Source: Candidatus Kapaibacterium sp. (lineage in GTDB: Bacteria; Bacteroidota; Ignavibacteria; Kapaibacteriales; UBA4661). Taken from it: a DNA stretch of 64,000 nt. The position numbers and the translations under genes were made by a program. Positions 26,190-35,342 of this stretch are shown in pieces. The DNA is taken from NCBI GenBank assembly GCA_025455065.1, contig JALONG010000043.1, positions 1 through 64,000 on the forward strand, given 5' to 3'. Each line of letters starts with the position of its first letter. The first letter of the stretch is position 1. A model generated the notes under the pieces. That model ran no database searches and was not told where the DNA came from. It was given only the letters and a program-made list of their open reading frames with translations.

Positions 26190-28034
26190 TTATGGAGTTC
26201 TTAATAAATCTCGGAAGATAACATACAAACCTGTTGCAGAGCCGATGCCACTCAAGATAATCTGCCAGATTTGCATTGATTTTTGTGCTTCCAATGCTTC
26301 TTTCTGCACTTGCAAACTTTTCTCTTGAATTTCTGCCGAAACCCTCTTCAATGCTAAATCCGAGTTTGCATCCGGCACACGCGGGACATAGATTTGGTCG
26401 CCGGCTTCCAGAGCAATGCTCGTGCCTTTCGCTGCACCTGTGGTGATGCGGGGTTCAAGCCAGAGACGGTTTTTTGCTTTGATAACCCTGACACGTGCTG
26501 TGTCGGCACCGGGAGCGTAATTTCCCGCAGCGTTCAAATACCATTCCACCGTTTTTCCTTCGGCAGCTTCAACAAAACCGGGTTTATTGACTTGTCCGAA
26601 AACGAAGATATTACGCGGGTTTGCGGCAATCGTGATAATGTCGCCGTCTTGCAAAACGACGTTATCCGCTTCGGAATTGCCTTGCAGCGCAGCCGCCACA
26701 TCACACGCGACAATCGGGCGGCGCATGGTCTCGTCCAGCTTGTAACGGAGCGTGTCTTCAGGTGTGAGTGTGGTGTACTGGAAATTCCGTGAAAGGTCGG
26801 CTGCATCGGTGCGAAAGACCAGCGACTTGATTTCACGGCGCGTTACGCTGGAAAGGGGCAAATGTGCGTTTTTCGTGATTCCTCCGGCTTGCTTCACAAT
26901 CGCTGAAAGCCGCGTCCTGTCTGCTTCTATTGCATACACGCCCGGTTGCGCGACTTCTCCCAACACCGAGACTGTGCCGAAACGCTTGATATTCTCTACC
27001 TTTTCGCGGACAACAATGCTTGCGCCTGCGGTGAGTTCAATATCATCCTGCCCGCTCATAATTCGCGCCATTGTCATTGTTTTTGCGGCATTGCCTGAAG
27101 CACCCGCAGAAACACTTTCCAAAAGTTCAATTTGCGCAGAATCCGCATTATCACTCAGCCCAAAAGCAGCTTTGATGAGCAGTGACACGCGGTCACCACG
27201 TCTGAACGGTAGTAAACATGGGCGTTGTACCGCTCCGGCAATCGAAAGTAATGCGCCGTTGCGCGTGGCTTCGTGTTCAAAGGGAACATAGATTTCATCA
27301 CCTTCGCGTAGCACACCATCTGCCGCCGCGTCGTTTGTGAGGCGTGAGCGCAGCGCGTCGGAAATATCGGTTTTGCCGTTGCGATGCAAAACGTTGATAT
27401 TGCGCTGGGAATACGGAATGGCATACTGCCCCGAAGGCGCATTATCACTCATGGTTGTGAGAGAACGATTCACAGGAAGGCGTTCTTTGGAAAGCGGCAT
27501 TGTTTCTTGATTCGCAATCGCCACTGCCGAAGAAACACGCATGGATGCGGGGAGCGAGTACATCCCGGGCGCAACCACATTCCCGCTTATGCGTACAAAC
27601 ACCGTGCGCGGACGCTGAAGCGTGAGATAGGCTCGGTTATTCGCGTTGCGGCTTTGCACAAGGCGCTGTATCTCGCTTTTGACTTCTGCCAATGTTTTTC
27701 CCGTAACGCTCAATTCCCCCAAACGCGGCACTAACACAACGTTTTCCGGCGAAACAACCAAAGGAACGGTCAGCGAAACCGGACCAACAATTTCCAACGC
27801 CAGAACATCACCGGGTCCCAAAAAATAATGCTCCGCACTCACGACGTTATCCGCCGCAAAGCCGCTTCCAGCCTGACTTGCTGAAGCACCAAGCAATGAT
27901 GCGTCCGGCTGGAGGAGTTTTTCGACATCGCCGCCCGTAGAAGCACCGATGCGGCTTTGAGCATACAAACCGGAAGAAATACAACCAATAACGATAACCC
28001 AGAGCGCCGCGAGGCGAAAAGAGAGAACTTGCAT
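26190..28034 (-). CDS. polysaccharide export protein with SLBB domains (Wza-like)
   Basis: About 614 residues. A signal peptide (to GLYAQ) is followed by the Poly_export domain with YFLGPGDVLALEIVGP near residue 87, then SLBB beta-grasp repeats (for example GTVSVLGEVAQPGVYAIEA and NIFVFGQVNKPGFVEA). The C-terminal helix IWQIILSGIGSATGLYVIF could cross a membrane. It would form or gate an outer-membrane pore for exopolysaccharide. The frame extends to 28109 into fabF; the ATG at 28034 (MQVLSFRL) avoids this. No Wzc kinase or glycosyltransferase is adjacent. Confidence 0.88.
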   Translation of the reverse strand: MQVLSFRLAALWVIVIGCISSGLYAQSRIGASTGGDVEKLLQPDASLLGASASQAGSGFAADNVVSAEHYFLGPGDVLALEIVGPVSLTVPLVVSPENVVLVPRLGELSVTGKTLAEVKSEIQRLVQSRNANNRAYLTLQRPRTVFVRISGNVVAPGMYSLPASMRVSSAVAIANQETMPLSKERLPVNRSLTTMSDNAPSGQYAIPYSQRNINVLHRNGKTDISDALRSRLTNDAAADGVLREGDEIYVPFEHEATRNGALLSIAGAVQRPCLLPFRRGDRVSLLIKAAFGLSDNADSAQIELLESVSAGASGNAAKTMTMARIMSGQDDIELTAGASIVVREKVENIKRFGTVSVLGEVAQPGVYAIEADRTRLSAIVKQAGGITKNAHLPLSSVTRREIKSLVFRTDAADLSRNFQYTTLTPEDTLRYKLDETMRRPIVACDVAAALQGNSEADNVVLQDGDIITIAANPRNIFVFGQVNKPGFVEAAEGKTVEWYLNAAGNYAPGADTARVRVIKAKNRLWLEPRITTGAAKGTSIALEAGDQIYVPRVPDANSDLALKRVSAEIQEKSLQVQKEALEAQKSMQIWQIILSGIGSATGLYVIFRDLLRTP

Positions 28035-28062
28035 TATGAAGGGGGAAAGTGAAGAAATTTTG

Positions 28063-29310
28063 CTATATTTTTTTGAACACCAGCGTTGCATTGTGTCCGC
28101 CAAAACCAAAGCCGTTGTTCAAAACATACGAAATAGAGCGCTCTTGCGGCGTATTCGCCGTAACGTTTACGTCAATTTCTTCGTCTTGGTTGAAGACGTT
28201 AATCGTCGGCGGAACGATTTGGTGCTTGATTGCAAGCAAACACGCGATAGATTCAATCGCTCCGGCTGCACCAAGTAAATGCCCCGTCATAGATTTGGTC
28301 GAACTGATATTGACCTTTGAGAGCGCAGCAGTGCTATCGCCGTAAAGTTTTTTGATAGATTTCACTTCGGCAATATCGCCAAGCGGCGTGGAAGTGCCGT
28401 GCGTGTTGATGTAATCAAGATGCTCTGCTTTTATTCCCGCAGAATCAAGCGCCATTTGCATAGACCGCACAGCGCCTTCGCCTTCGGGGTGCGGAGCAGT
28501 CATATGGTGAGCGTCGGCAGACATACCGATACCCGCAACTTCCGCGTAAATATGCGCTCCGCGAGCCTTTGCCGATTCCAATGTTTCCATGACAAACGCC
28601 CCTGCACCTTCGCCCATCACAAAGCCGTCGCGCTCTTTGTCGTAAGGGCGTGAAGCGGTTTCGGGGCTGTCGTTGCGCGTGGAAAGCGCTTGCATATTGC
28701 CAAATCCGGCAATCGCCATTGGTGTAATCGAAGCTTCCGCACCGCCGCAAATCATCAAATCTGCCATGCCGTGTTGCAAAATCATGTAGGCATCAATCAT
28801 CGCGTGGAGCGATGTTGCACAAGCAGAAACGGTCGCGTAATTCGGACCGCGAAGATTATTACGAATCGAAATCATGCCCGCAGCCATATCAGGAATCATC
28901 TGCGGCACAAAAAACGGGCTGACGCGGCGCGGACCGCCCGCCATGTACCCGCGAAACTGCTCGTCGTAGGAAATCATCCCGCCGATACCCGAACCATACA
29001 CAACGCCGATGCGCGTCGTGTCCATATCGGGCAGGTGAAATTTCGCATCGTTCATTGCCATTTCTGCTGAGATGATGCCGAATTGGCAGTATTTATCAAG
29101 GCGGTTGAGCGATTTGCGGTCGAGATATTTCGCGGCATCAAAATTGCGCACTTCGCAAGCAAACTTGCAGTGATACTCCGACGCATCGAAGCCCGAAATC
29201 GGCACAGCGCCGCTTTTGCCCTGAACGAGTCCTTCCCAATACGCATCTACGCCTTCTCCAATCGGAGTAATAGCACCGATGCCGCTAATGACGATAGTTT
29301 TACGTTGCAT
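28063..29310 (-). CDS. fabF: beta-ketoacyl-ACP synthase II
   Basis: 415-residue condensing enzyme of fatty-acid elongation. The catalytic triad is complete and in FabF positions: Cys164 in VSACATS, His about 304 in [11 protein letters not shown], His about 341 in [11 protein letters not shown]. It condenses malonyl-ACP with acyl-ACP in the cytoplasm. No acpP lies upstream in the window, which is unusual because acpP-fabF is a common pair. The SLBB gene follows after 28 bp. Confidence 0.95.
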   Translation of the reverse strand: MQRKTIVISGIGAITPIGEGVDAYWEGLVQGKSGAVPISGFDASEYHCKFACEVRNFDAAKYLDRKSLNRLDKYCQFGIISAEMAMNDAKFHLPDMDTTRIGVVYGSGIGGMISYDEQFRGYMAGGPRRVSPFFVPQMIPDMAAGMISIRNNLRGPNYATVSACATSLHAMIDAYMILQHGMADLMICGGAEASITPMAIAGFGNMQALSTRNDSPETASRPYDKERDGFVMGEGAGAFVMETLESAKARGAHIYAEVAGIGMSADAHHMTAPHPEGEGAVRSMQMALDSAGIKAEHLDYINTHGTSTPLGDIAEVKSIKKLYGDSTAALSKVNISSTKSMTGHLLGAAGAIESIACLLAIKHQIVPPTINVFNQDEEIDVNVTANTPQERSISYVLNNGFGFGGHNATLVFKKI

Positions 29311-29491
29311 AACTTGTTAGACAGTGAAAAATGAAAATAATACTACGTTTTATCCTGAACACTTGATTGTATGGGATCCACAATGGCGTTGATTATGCCA
29401 AGCGAAACTGTGAAGGCTTTTTTGAAAATAACTTCGTTATCTAAAACGGGCGAGTACCATACTTGTTACACGAAAAATGTGGCTTGTGTGC

Positions 29492-29950
29492 TTATCTTTC
29501 CGTGCCGATCTTCATCAAATTACTCGTTCCACGCGCCAGAAGTTTGCTTTTATCAGCGTTCCAAACTTCGCATTGCGCATTGATAATCGTCGAACCTTCT
29601 TTCACAATGGCAGTTTGGGCAATAATTTTTTCATCCTTTTTTGCCACAGCAAAGTAATCTACAACAAGATTAACAGATGTAAAAAAGTTTTTCTTACCGA
29701 GCATAAAAATTGTTGCACCAATCACATCATCCATCAGTGCAGCAATCGCTCCGCCGTGAAATGTTCCTGCGGGATTCAGTAATTCGGGACGAATAATCAT
29801 TGCGACTTCGAGCATACCGCGCTCTGCTGCTATGATGGTGCAATCAAGCCAGCGCCCAAGCGGTGACGGGCTGTGCTGACTGAAATTTGTGCCGACAAGT
29901 TGGCGGAAATGTTCCAAGACGGGATTGGTACTGGTTGATTGTTCAGGCAT
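29492..29950 (-). CDS. PaaI-type hotdog thioesterase
   Basis: 152 residues from the ATG at 29950 (MPEQSTS); the longer frame to 30238 is a shadow of the TetR gene. The hotdog signature GTFHGGAIAALMDDVIGATI with HGG and the catalytic Asp of MDD matches the PaaI/acyl-CoA thioesterase group. It is the third gene of a leftward MFS, TetR, thioesterase run controlled from the operator region at 31763-31821. Substrate unknown. Confidence 0.85.
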   Translation of the reverse strand: MPEQSTSTNPVLEHFRQLVGTNFSQHSPSPLGRWLDCTIIAAERGMLEVAMIIRPELLNPAGTFHGGAIAALMDDVIGATIFMLGKKNFFTSVNLVVDYFAVAKKDEKIIAQTAIVKEGSTIINAQCEVWNADKSKLLARGTSNLMKIGTER

Positions 29951-29979
29951 AGTTGCTTTATTATTTGTTGAGAGAATTA

Positions 29980-30540
29980 TTATTCCGAAAGATTCCCCAC
30001 AGCCCGCTCTGTTGCCTGCCGGAGGAAGGTTTCGTCGTTGTAAAGCCGTGTGAGCATAATGCCACCTTCCACATCCTGCATAATCTTCCACGCCAGCGTT
30101 TCTGCGGTTTGTGGCTCGTATTGTGAGCGGAGAATGTGCATGAGAGCTGCGTGCCATCTGTCGCTGACATCGCGTAATGTGGTGGCAAATTCGGGTTCGC
30201 TGTTGAGCGTTTCGGCGGCGATATTGGCGATTAAGCAACCGCCGTTGCCACGCAGCATTATTTGGGCATGACGCTCCAGCATAGATTTCATGCGCTTTTT
30301 CGGCGAGTGTTTATTGTCAAAGGCAAGCGTAAAAACATGGTCGGCGAAATAATCCCGTGTCTGCGCAAGCCCTTCACGCAAGATGTCATCTTTGCTGCTG
30401 AAATAATGATAAAAGCTGCCCTTCTGTAACCCGCATACTTCTGCAAGTTCGTGCATAGTGGTTCGGTGAAAACCGTGTGTGCGGAAGCGTTCAACGCATT
30501 TGTTCAAAATTTCTTCGCGGGTAATTTTTTGTAACGGCAT
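29980..30540 (-). CDS. TetR-family transcriptional repressor
   Basis: 186 residues. The N-terminal HTH reads TTMHELAEVCGLQKGSFYHYF, a textbook TetR recognition helix, preceded by ILNKCVERFRTHGFH. The C-terminal ligand domain is all-helical. The gene lies between the efflux transporter (20 bp upstream) and the thioesterase on one strand. Two copies of an ACCAAAC-GTTTGGT-type palindrome upstream of the transporter are the likely binding sites, so it would autoregulate the operon. The inducer is unknown. Confidence 0.9.
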   Translation of the reverse strand: MPLQKITREEILNKCVERFRTHGFHRTTMHELAEVCGLQKGSFYHYFSSKDDILREGLAQTRDYFADHVFTLAFDNKHSPKKRMKSMLERHAQIMLRGNGGCLIANIAAETLNSEPEFATTLRDVSDRWHAALMHILRSQYEPQTAETLAWKIMQDVEGGIMLTRLYNDETFLRQATERAVGNLSE

Positions 30541-30560
30541 TTGCTACAATCCTTTCAACG

Positions 30561-31757
30561 CTAGATTTTACGCGACAACGTGACAAAAAAGAGCAATCCG
30601 CAAAGGCTCATCGTCAGCATGGCGATTGGAACGGCGAATATGGGAATATGCGCCAAACGTCCAAACAACGCCGTTCCCAGCGATGCCCCCAACATTTGCA
30701 AAAAGCCCGCAAGCGCAGAAGCGGCACCTGCCCGTTCAGGAAAATCACGAAGCGCTTCGGCGATGCTCAGAGACAGCGTAATTCCTAATCCTGCGACAAA
30801 TACAAACATACAACCATTGTAGGCAAAGGGGTTTACAATGCCCGAAAGCGGAAACGCAAGCATGAGAGACGCTCCCACAAGCATCATAACAAGCCCGATA
30901 AACGAAAGACGCTCTGCGCCGTAGTCCATAATAAGTTTTCGCGCAGCAATACCGCCTGCAACGAAGCCCAGCACGGTAAAACTAGGATACAAGCCATATT
31001 CCGCAGGAGAAACGTGCAAATCGTGGATAAAGAGTTGCGGTCCACCGCTAAAAAACACGTACAATCCGCCCATGGCAAACGATGAAGCGCCGATATAGAC
31101 CATAAATCGCCACGACTGCCAAAGTGGTTTGTAGAGTTCCCAAATGCTCTTCAGTGTGAGATTTGACGGGCGTTGCAGATGTGTCTCGCGGAGGAAAATT
31201 ATCACGCAGCACAGCAAGAGTATCGCTAAGATTGATGAAGCTAAAAACGTCGAGCGCCAGCCAAATGACACTTCCAAAAAACCACCCAAAAGCGGCGCTA
31301 ATCCGGGCGCGGCGGAAAAAACAATCGTGATTATCAGCAATGCCTGTGCGAGTGCCATGCCGCTATGAGTATCACGGGTGACAGCCCGCCCCACGACAAT
31401 CGTTGCGCTGCCGCCGATGCCTTGAACAGCACGCCCCAAAATCAGCAACGCAAGCGTTGGTGAGGCATAGCTCAAAATCGAACCTGCGAGAAAAGTGATA
31501 ATCCCAACGTACAAAATCGGCTTTCTGCCGAATCGGTCGGTGAGCGGTCCAAAGATGATTTGAAACACGGCAAAACAGAGCAGATACACCAGCAGCGTTA
31601 ATTGCACCATCGGAACAGGTGCGGAAAATTCTCGACCAATGGACGGTAAGGACGGCAAATACACGCTTGTAGCGAATTGCCCCATTGCCGTTAAACCACT
31701 CAAGAGCGTGAGAAATGAAAACGAGAGAGCAGATTGCTCAGATAATTCCGATTCCAT
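30561..31757 (-). CDS. Bcr/CflA-type MFS multidrug exporter
   Basis: 398 residues with 12 membrane helices. The Bcr/CflA drug:proton antiporter signatures are present: YLPSLPSIGREF after helix 1, GPLTDRFGRKPILY in the first cytoplasmic loop, and AVQGIGGSATIVVGRAVTRD in helices 4-5. It exports small drugs such as bicyclomycin or chloramphenicol in known relatives. It leads the TetR-controlled operon. No Shine-Dalgarno is visible before the ATG. Confidence 0.92.
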   Translation of the reverse strand: MESELSEQSALSFSFLTLLSGLTAMGQFATSVYLPSLPSIGREFSAPVPMVQLTLLVYLLCFAVFQIIFGPLTDRFGRKPILYVGIITFLAGSILSYASPTLALLILGRAVQGIGGSATIVVGRAVTRDTHSGMALAQALLIITIVFSAAPGLAPLLGGFLEVSFGWRSTFLASSILAILLLCCVIIFLRETHLQRPSNLTLKSIWELYKPLWQSWRFMVYIGASSFAMGGLYVFFSGGPQLFIHDLHVSPAEYGLYPSFTVLGFVAGGIAARKLIMDYGAERLSFIGLVMMLVGASLMLAFPLSGIVNPFAYNGCMFVFVAGLGITLSLSIAEALRDFPERAGAASALAGFLQMLGASLGTALFGRLAHIPIFAVPIAMLTMSLCGLLFFVTLSRKI

Positions 31758-31762
31758 ATTGT

Positions 31763-31821
31763 TATCAAACGTTTATTTGGTAAAATTTATTTATACAAAC
31801 ATACCAAACGTTTGTTTGGTA
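31763..31821. promoter_or_regulatory. two TetR-type operator palindromes
   Basis: TACCAAACGTTTGTTTGGTA at 31802-31821 and the near copy TATCAAACGTTTATTTGGTA at 31763-31782 lie 6-65 bp upstream of the MFS start, with centres 39 bp apart. Both are inverted repeats of (A/T)CAAAC. Position and symmetry fit binding by the TetR protein encoded two genes on. The assignment to that regulator is inferred. Confidence 0.75.
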
Positions 31822-31960
31822 AAAAAAGAAAAAAAGAAGAAATAAAAAAAAGCAAACCAATATTGTTGGTTTGCTTTGAATGTCACAAGAGAAAAGTTTT
31901 CAGGAAATGCTTAAACACTACACTTGTTGATATTTCTTCCTTTATACTTCTTGCCTTTTT

Positions 31961-32335
31961 TCAAAGGCGTTTTTTCACAAACACCCAATTTGTTTTCGTA
32001 GCTGCATCACGGTACATATGAATTTGCACATTGGTCGGGCGCATTTTGTAGGTGAAGGTGTAGGGAAGCGCAACATTAAGATTATTTGCTGCAACGCCGT
32101 CTTTGAAGCGTCCAAAGAAGAGACGGTTATTGGTACATGGTGCAACTTGCGTGAAGAAATTTCTGCCTTCGGCTTCTTTAGGAGCAATGCCGGCTAATTC
32201 GGATTCATATTTATTGTAGAGTTGGACAACTCCGGCATCATCAACTTTGACAATACCAAAATCACATGAGTCCGCATCTTGACGCTGAAGAGAAGCGAGT
32301 TTTTGAAGAACGGTTTCGGGAACAAAACTTGTCAT
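31961..32335 (-). CDS. pyp: photoactive yellow protein homologue
   Basis: 124-residue PAS protein collinear with Halorhodospira halophila PYP (125 residues). The chromophore cysteine is Cys67 in NFFTQVAPCTNN (family Cys69), Tyr40 equals Tyr42, Glu44 equals Glu46, and the tail YTFTYKMRPTNVQIHM and WVFVKKR match. PYP binds p-coumaric acid through the Cys and is a blue-light sensor. Family Thr50 and Arg52 appear as Ala48 and Ile50, which should alter colour tuning or the photocycle. No tyrosine ammonia-lyase or coumarate ligase is in the window. A small coiled-coil gene lies upstream on the same strand. Confidence 0.88.
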   Translation of the reverse strand: MTSFVPETVLQKLASLQRQDADSCDFGIVKVDDAGVVQLYNKYESELAGIAPKEAEGRNFFTQVAPCTNNRLFFGRFKDGVAANNLNVALPYTFTYKMRPTNVQIHMYRDAATKTNWVFVKKRL

Positions 32336-32457
32336 AGTCGGTACAAAAATTCAGTGGTGAATATCAGTTAGTAGTAGAGATATAATTTTCGATAACAACA
32401 CAGATGGTAAGAGCCTTAGTACAGCTTTAGTAGCAGTCGAAAAATTCCAAAGACATA

Positions 32458-32640
32458 TCACGAAGTTGCGATGTCCGCATAAAGGGCGCTTAACTGCTCT
32501 TCTAGTGAGCGTACCATGGCAATAATGTCTTCCGCGTCGGAAATGCCGAGCGATGTTTCTAAGAGTTCTTTTTCACGATAAAGGTCTTGTAATTGTTCGT
32601 CAAAACCTTCTATCAGTGCAGTGGCGGTGGTTGCATCCAT
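32458..32640 (-). CDS. small acidic coiled-coil protein next to the PYP gene
   Basis: 60 residues, MDATTATALIEGFDEQLQDL to ALYADIATS, almost wholly helical with heptad leucines and no Cys or Trp. It is 122 bp upstream of the PYP gene on the same strand. No family is recognised. It could be a helical partner, but the pairing is inferred from position only. Confidence 0.55.
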   Translation of the reverse strand: MDATTATALIEGFDEQLQDLYREKELLETSLGISDAEDIIAMVRSLEEQLSALYADIATS

Positions 32641-32834
32641 ACGGTTTAATTTATATCCTGTAAAGTATGACGGAAATCCGAGTGAATTATTTTCGCTTCA
32701 AATCTACGAAAAAACTGATTCGCAAAAGCGAGTTTTTTCGTAAACATTTGCAAGCAAAAGAATGCTTTCTCGAAACTGTCTCACAAAATCTTCGTAATTT
32801 TGCAAGCATATCTGTTTCACTTTCTTGACAATTT

Positions 32835-34073
32835 GTGATTCCGCCCGAACTTTCACCACTCTCCACACCGCTTCCCGTCTCGCATCCCGCACTTTGGCGG
32901 CGTAATGTCAATGTTCTCTGGATAGCATCGTTTATCGCCATGATAGGCATGAACGCTTGTTTGCCGTTTTTACCGCTCTACGTTCGCGCACTTGGCGTAA
33001 CCGATTTCGCCGAAGCGCAGAAATGGACGGGGTTGGTCTATGCGGGCGCATTTATGCTTTCGATTTTCACTGTTCCGCTTTGGGGAGCGCTTGGCGACAA
33101 ATATGGAAGGAAATTGATGATTGTTCGCGCAATTTTCGGTTTGACGCTGGCAATGTTTCTTATGGGCTTTGCGCAAAATGTTTGGCAGCTTTTTTTTCTG
33201 CGAGTTTTTCAAGGCGGCGTGAGCGGTTTTATTGCTGCGGCGATTTCGCTTGTCAGCACAAGTGCGCCCGAACACAAGCGCGGCTGGGCAATTAGCGTCA
33301 TCCAAACGGCAATTTCCGGCGGCACGGTGATTGGTCCGCTCATCGGCGGTGCGATTGCGGATGCCTTCGGTGTGCGCAGTTTGTTTACGATGGTGGCGGG
33401 ATTTTGCTTCGTGAGCGGCATCGTTGTTGTGCTGTACGTCCGGGAAACACCCGAAACCAAAACCGCCAAAGACGCACCAAGCCTGAGCAACACGTTGCGC
33501 TTTGCATGGAACGAGCCGCTTTTGCGCGGGCTTTTGTGGACGATTGTGCTTGTGCAGGCAGCGCTCAATTTTACGCCGTCTATTTTGGCATATTTCATCG
33601 AAGAAAAGGGCGCTCCGCCGCAGTTCCTCGCTACAACAACGGGCGTTGCAGTGGGCTTGGTCGGTGTTCTGATTGTGATTTTTGCTCCGCGCTGGGGACG
33701 GCTGACAGACAGACGTGGTTTTGTGTGGGTGATGCTGCGCGTCTTGCCTTGGCTTGGTCTGGCAACGATGCTTCAAGCCGCAATCCCACATTACGAGTGG
33801 ATTTTCCCCTTGCGTGTGGTCATCGGCATATTTGCCGGTGCAGCTACCCCGACGCTTTACACTGCGCTTAGTAAACACGTGCCTTCGGAGCGCAACGGCG
33901 GTATTATGGGGCTTGCTTCCAGTGCAACGCTTATTGGCGGTCTGCTTGCGCCGATTCTTTGCGGCTGGCTCACGGCTCAGTGGGGCATGGAATGGGGCTT
34001 TGTGGCAAGTGGTCTGCTGTTTTTGGCGGCGCTGCCGATGATTGCTGCGATGAGAAAGCATTTGTCTCGCTAA
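32835..34073 (+). CDS. MFS transporter (multidrug/sugar efflux type)
   Basis: 412 residues, 12 membrane helices. The loop 2-3 motif GALGDKYGRKLMIVRAIFG and the helix 5 motif GPLIGGAIADAFG mark a DHA1-like major facilitator. The mid-loop GRLTDRRGFVWVMLR is a second motif-A copy. The GTG start at 32835 gives a Pro/Ser lead of about 25 residues before helix 1; a later start is possible. There are no adjacent regulator or pathway genes. Substrate unknown. Confidence 0.88.
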   Translation: MIPPELSPLSTPLPVSHPALWRRNVNVLWIASFIAMIGMNACLPFLPLYVRALGVTDFAEAQKWTGLVYAGAFMLSIFTVPLWGALGDKYGRKLMIVRAIFGLTLAMFLMGFAQNVWQLFFLRVFQGGVSGFIAAAISLVSTSAPEHKRGWAISVIQTAISGGTVIGPLIGGAIADAFGVRSLFTMVAGFCFVSGIVVVLYVRETPETKTAKDAPSLSNTLRFAWNEPLLRGLLWTIVLVQAALNFTPSILAYFIEEKGAPPQFLATTTGVAVGLVGVLIVIFAPRWGRLTDRRGFVWVMLRVLPWLGLATMLQAAIPHYEWIFPLRVVIGIFAGAATPTLYTALSKHVPSERNGGIMGLASSATLIGGLLAPILCGWLTAQWGMEWGFVASGLLFLAALPMIAAMRKHLSR

Positions 34074-34083
34074 ATGATTATTC

Positions 34084-34246
34084 GTAACTGTTTAGCTCTT
34101 CGACGCAGATTATCATGATTACACTGATTTCGCTGATTTTGAGAGGCTTTCAGGAGATATTTCGGGTTGTCGTTTGTATTTGCACAATCATGAAAATCTG
34201 TTAAATCATGATAATCTGCGTCAAAAATTTATGACCTAAACAGTTA
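34084..34246. repeat. MITE-like repeat family B, copy B2
   Basis: 163-bp element with perfect 13-bp terminal inverted repeats, CGTAACTGTTTAG (from 34083) and CTAAACAGTTACG (to 34247). Inside are CGCAGATTATCATGATTA and its mirrored AATCATGATAATCTGCGTC. It aligns with B1 at 9449-9612. It begins ten bases past the MFS stop and fills much of the gap to the sigma-factor gene. Confidence 0.88.
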
Positions 34247-34267
34247 CGATTATTCTTTGTGTTTCAG

Positions 34268-34320
34268 ACCCGCATCCACACTGTTTTCTACGCAGTATGG
34301 ATGTGGGTTTATATTTTTTT
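34268..34320 (+). terminator. rho-independent terminator
   Basis: ACCCGCATCCA pairs with TGGATGTGGGT (one wobble) across a 19-base loop, followed by TTTATATTTTTTT. It would end rightward transcription after the MFS gene and repeat B2. Confidence 0.7.
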
Positions 34321-34396
34321 GCAGAAAATGTAACTTTCCCCATGGCTTGTGGCTCTTCCTGCTTAAATCCTCTATTTCGGCATTTCAACAGCATTG

Positions 34397-35023
34397 ATGG
34401 AACTTGTATTGACCGCAGAACATTCGCATAGCTCACACATTGGACCCGCGACGGAGGCTCGCTCTGCGTTATCGGACGCTCAGGAGCGTGAGGAGCGTTT
34501 TTTGGCGCTGCTGCTGCCCGCAAAACATTCGCTGTCGCGCTTCATTGCTGCTTTGGAGCGCAACGACGATGATGCCCGTGATTGCATGAGCGAGACGATT
34601 GCTGTTGCGTGGCGCGAATTTGATGCGCTGACAAGCAATGAAGCCTTTTTGTCGTGGATAATGACGATTGCGCGGCGTTTGGTTTATCGTAAAGAACGGC
34701 GAGAAAAGTTTCGCGGTTGGCTCAGACAGCCGCGCCGCTTCTTTGCCCAGTATGACGACGATGACTACGCTGAAGACGATTTTTCGTTGCTTTCCGACGA
34801 TGAAAATTCTGCATACTCGCCCGACACCGCGACCGACATTCAGATTTTGTACGCAATGCTCACCCGCCTGCCCTTCAAACAGCGCGAAGCTGTGATTTTA
34901 TCAGAAATTGTTGGGTATTCGTTGCAGGAAATCGCGGAAATGCAAGGCGACGGACTTTCTGCCGTCAAGCAGCGTGTTGTGCGTGGGCGGGAGAAATTGC
35001 GGGCGATGCTACGAGATAACTAA
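34397..35023 (+). CDS. ECF-family RNA polymerase sigma factor
   Basis: 208 residues. Region 2 spans RFIAALERNDDDARDCMSET to FLSWIMTIARRLVYR, and region 4 is LPFKQREAVILSEIVGYSLQ, EIAEMQGDGLSAVKQRVVRG, with a normal sigma-70 r4 helix-turn-helix. Between them is an acidic linker (YDDDDYAEDDFSLLSDDEN). It starts at ATG 34397 with TTG just before. Two plus-strand genes follow, a secreted protein and a membrane-anchored protein that may be its anti-sigma factor. That pairing is inferred. Confidence 0.9.
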   Translation: MELVLTAEHSHSSHIGPATEARSALSDAQEREERFLALLLPAKHSLSRFIAALERNDDDARDCMSETIAVAWREFDALTSNEAFLSWIMTIARRLVYRKERREKFRGWLRQPRRFFAQYDDDDYAEDDFSLLSDDENSAYSPDTATDIQILYAMLTRLPFKQREAVILSEIVGYSLQEIAEMQGDGLSAVKQRVVRGREKLRAMLRDN

Positions 35024-35173
35024 GTACATGATTCTTAAATTAAGCGTTTATTTTTAGCCAAGTATTTATGCGGTGTTGCAAAATCAAAGTGGCTTCAATA
35101 CTTGTTTTCCAGTAGTTATTTATTTCAAGAATAATGTACTAAGGAACGCGAAATAAATCAAAGCGCATTTGCT

Positions 35174-35201
35174 GTAAGGGCGAAAAATTTTTCGCCCCTA
35201 C
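35174..35201. repeat. short GC-armed palindrome
   Basis: GTAAGGGCGAAAAATTTTTC runs into GCCCCTAC, a 28-base near-perfect palindrome in the 319-bp gap between the sigma factor and the next gene. It could be a REP-like dispersed hairpin or a terminator. I saw no second copy in the window. Nothing else stands out in 35024-35342. Confidence 0.55.
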
Positions 35202-35342
35202 GTGCGCGGTACACGGCAGAATAATCGTTCTGCTCTAAAAAAATGCGCTTTTATTCGACTCGCATTCCTAATAATGAGATTTATAGCCATTTTTGCCAAT
35301 TTTTTTATCACAACGATTATCGTTTTACAAAGGAAATACACC

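Noticed and set aside
29951-30238. N-terminal extension of the PaaI-type thioesterase
   Set aside because: It runs through the TetR gene in another frame and has an Arg/His-rich composition; the ATG at 29950 begins a normal hotdog protein.
32970-34061. Long 363-codon open frame on the minus strand
   Set aside because: It lies antisense to the clear MFS gene at 32835-34073. Its translation is rich in His, Lys, Arg, Gln and Asn with no motif, typical of an antisense shadow.
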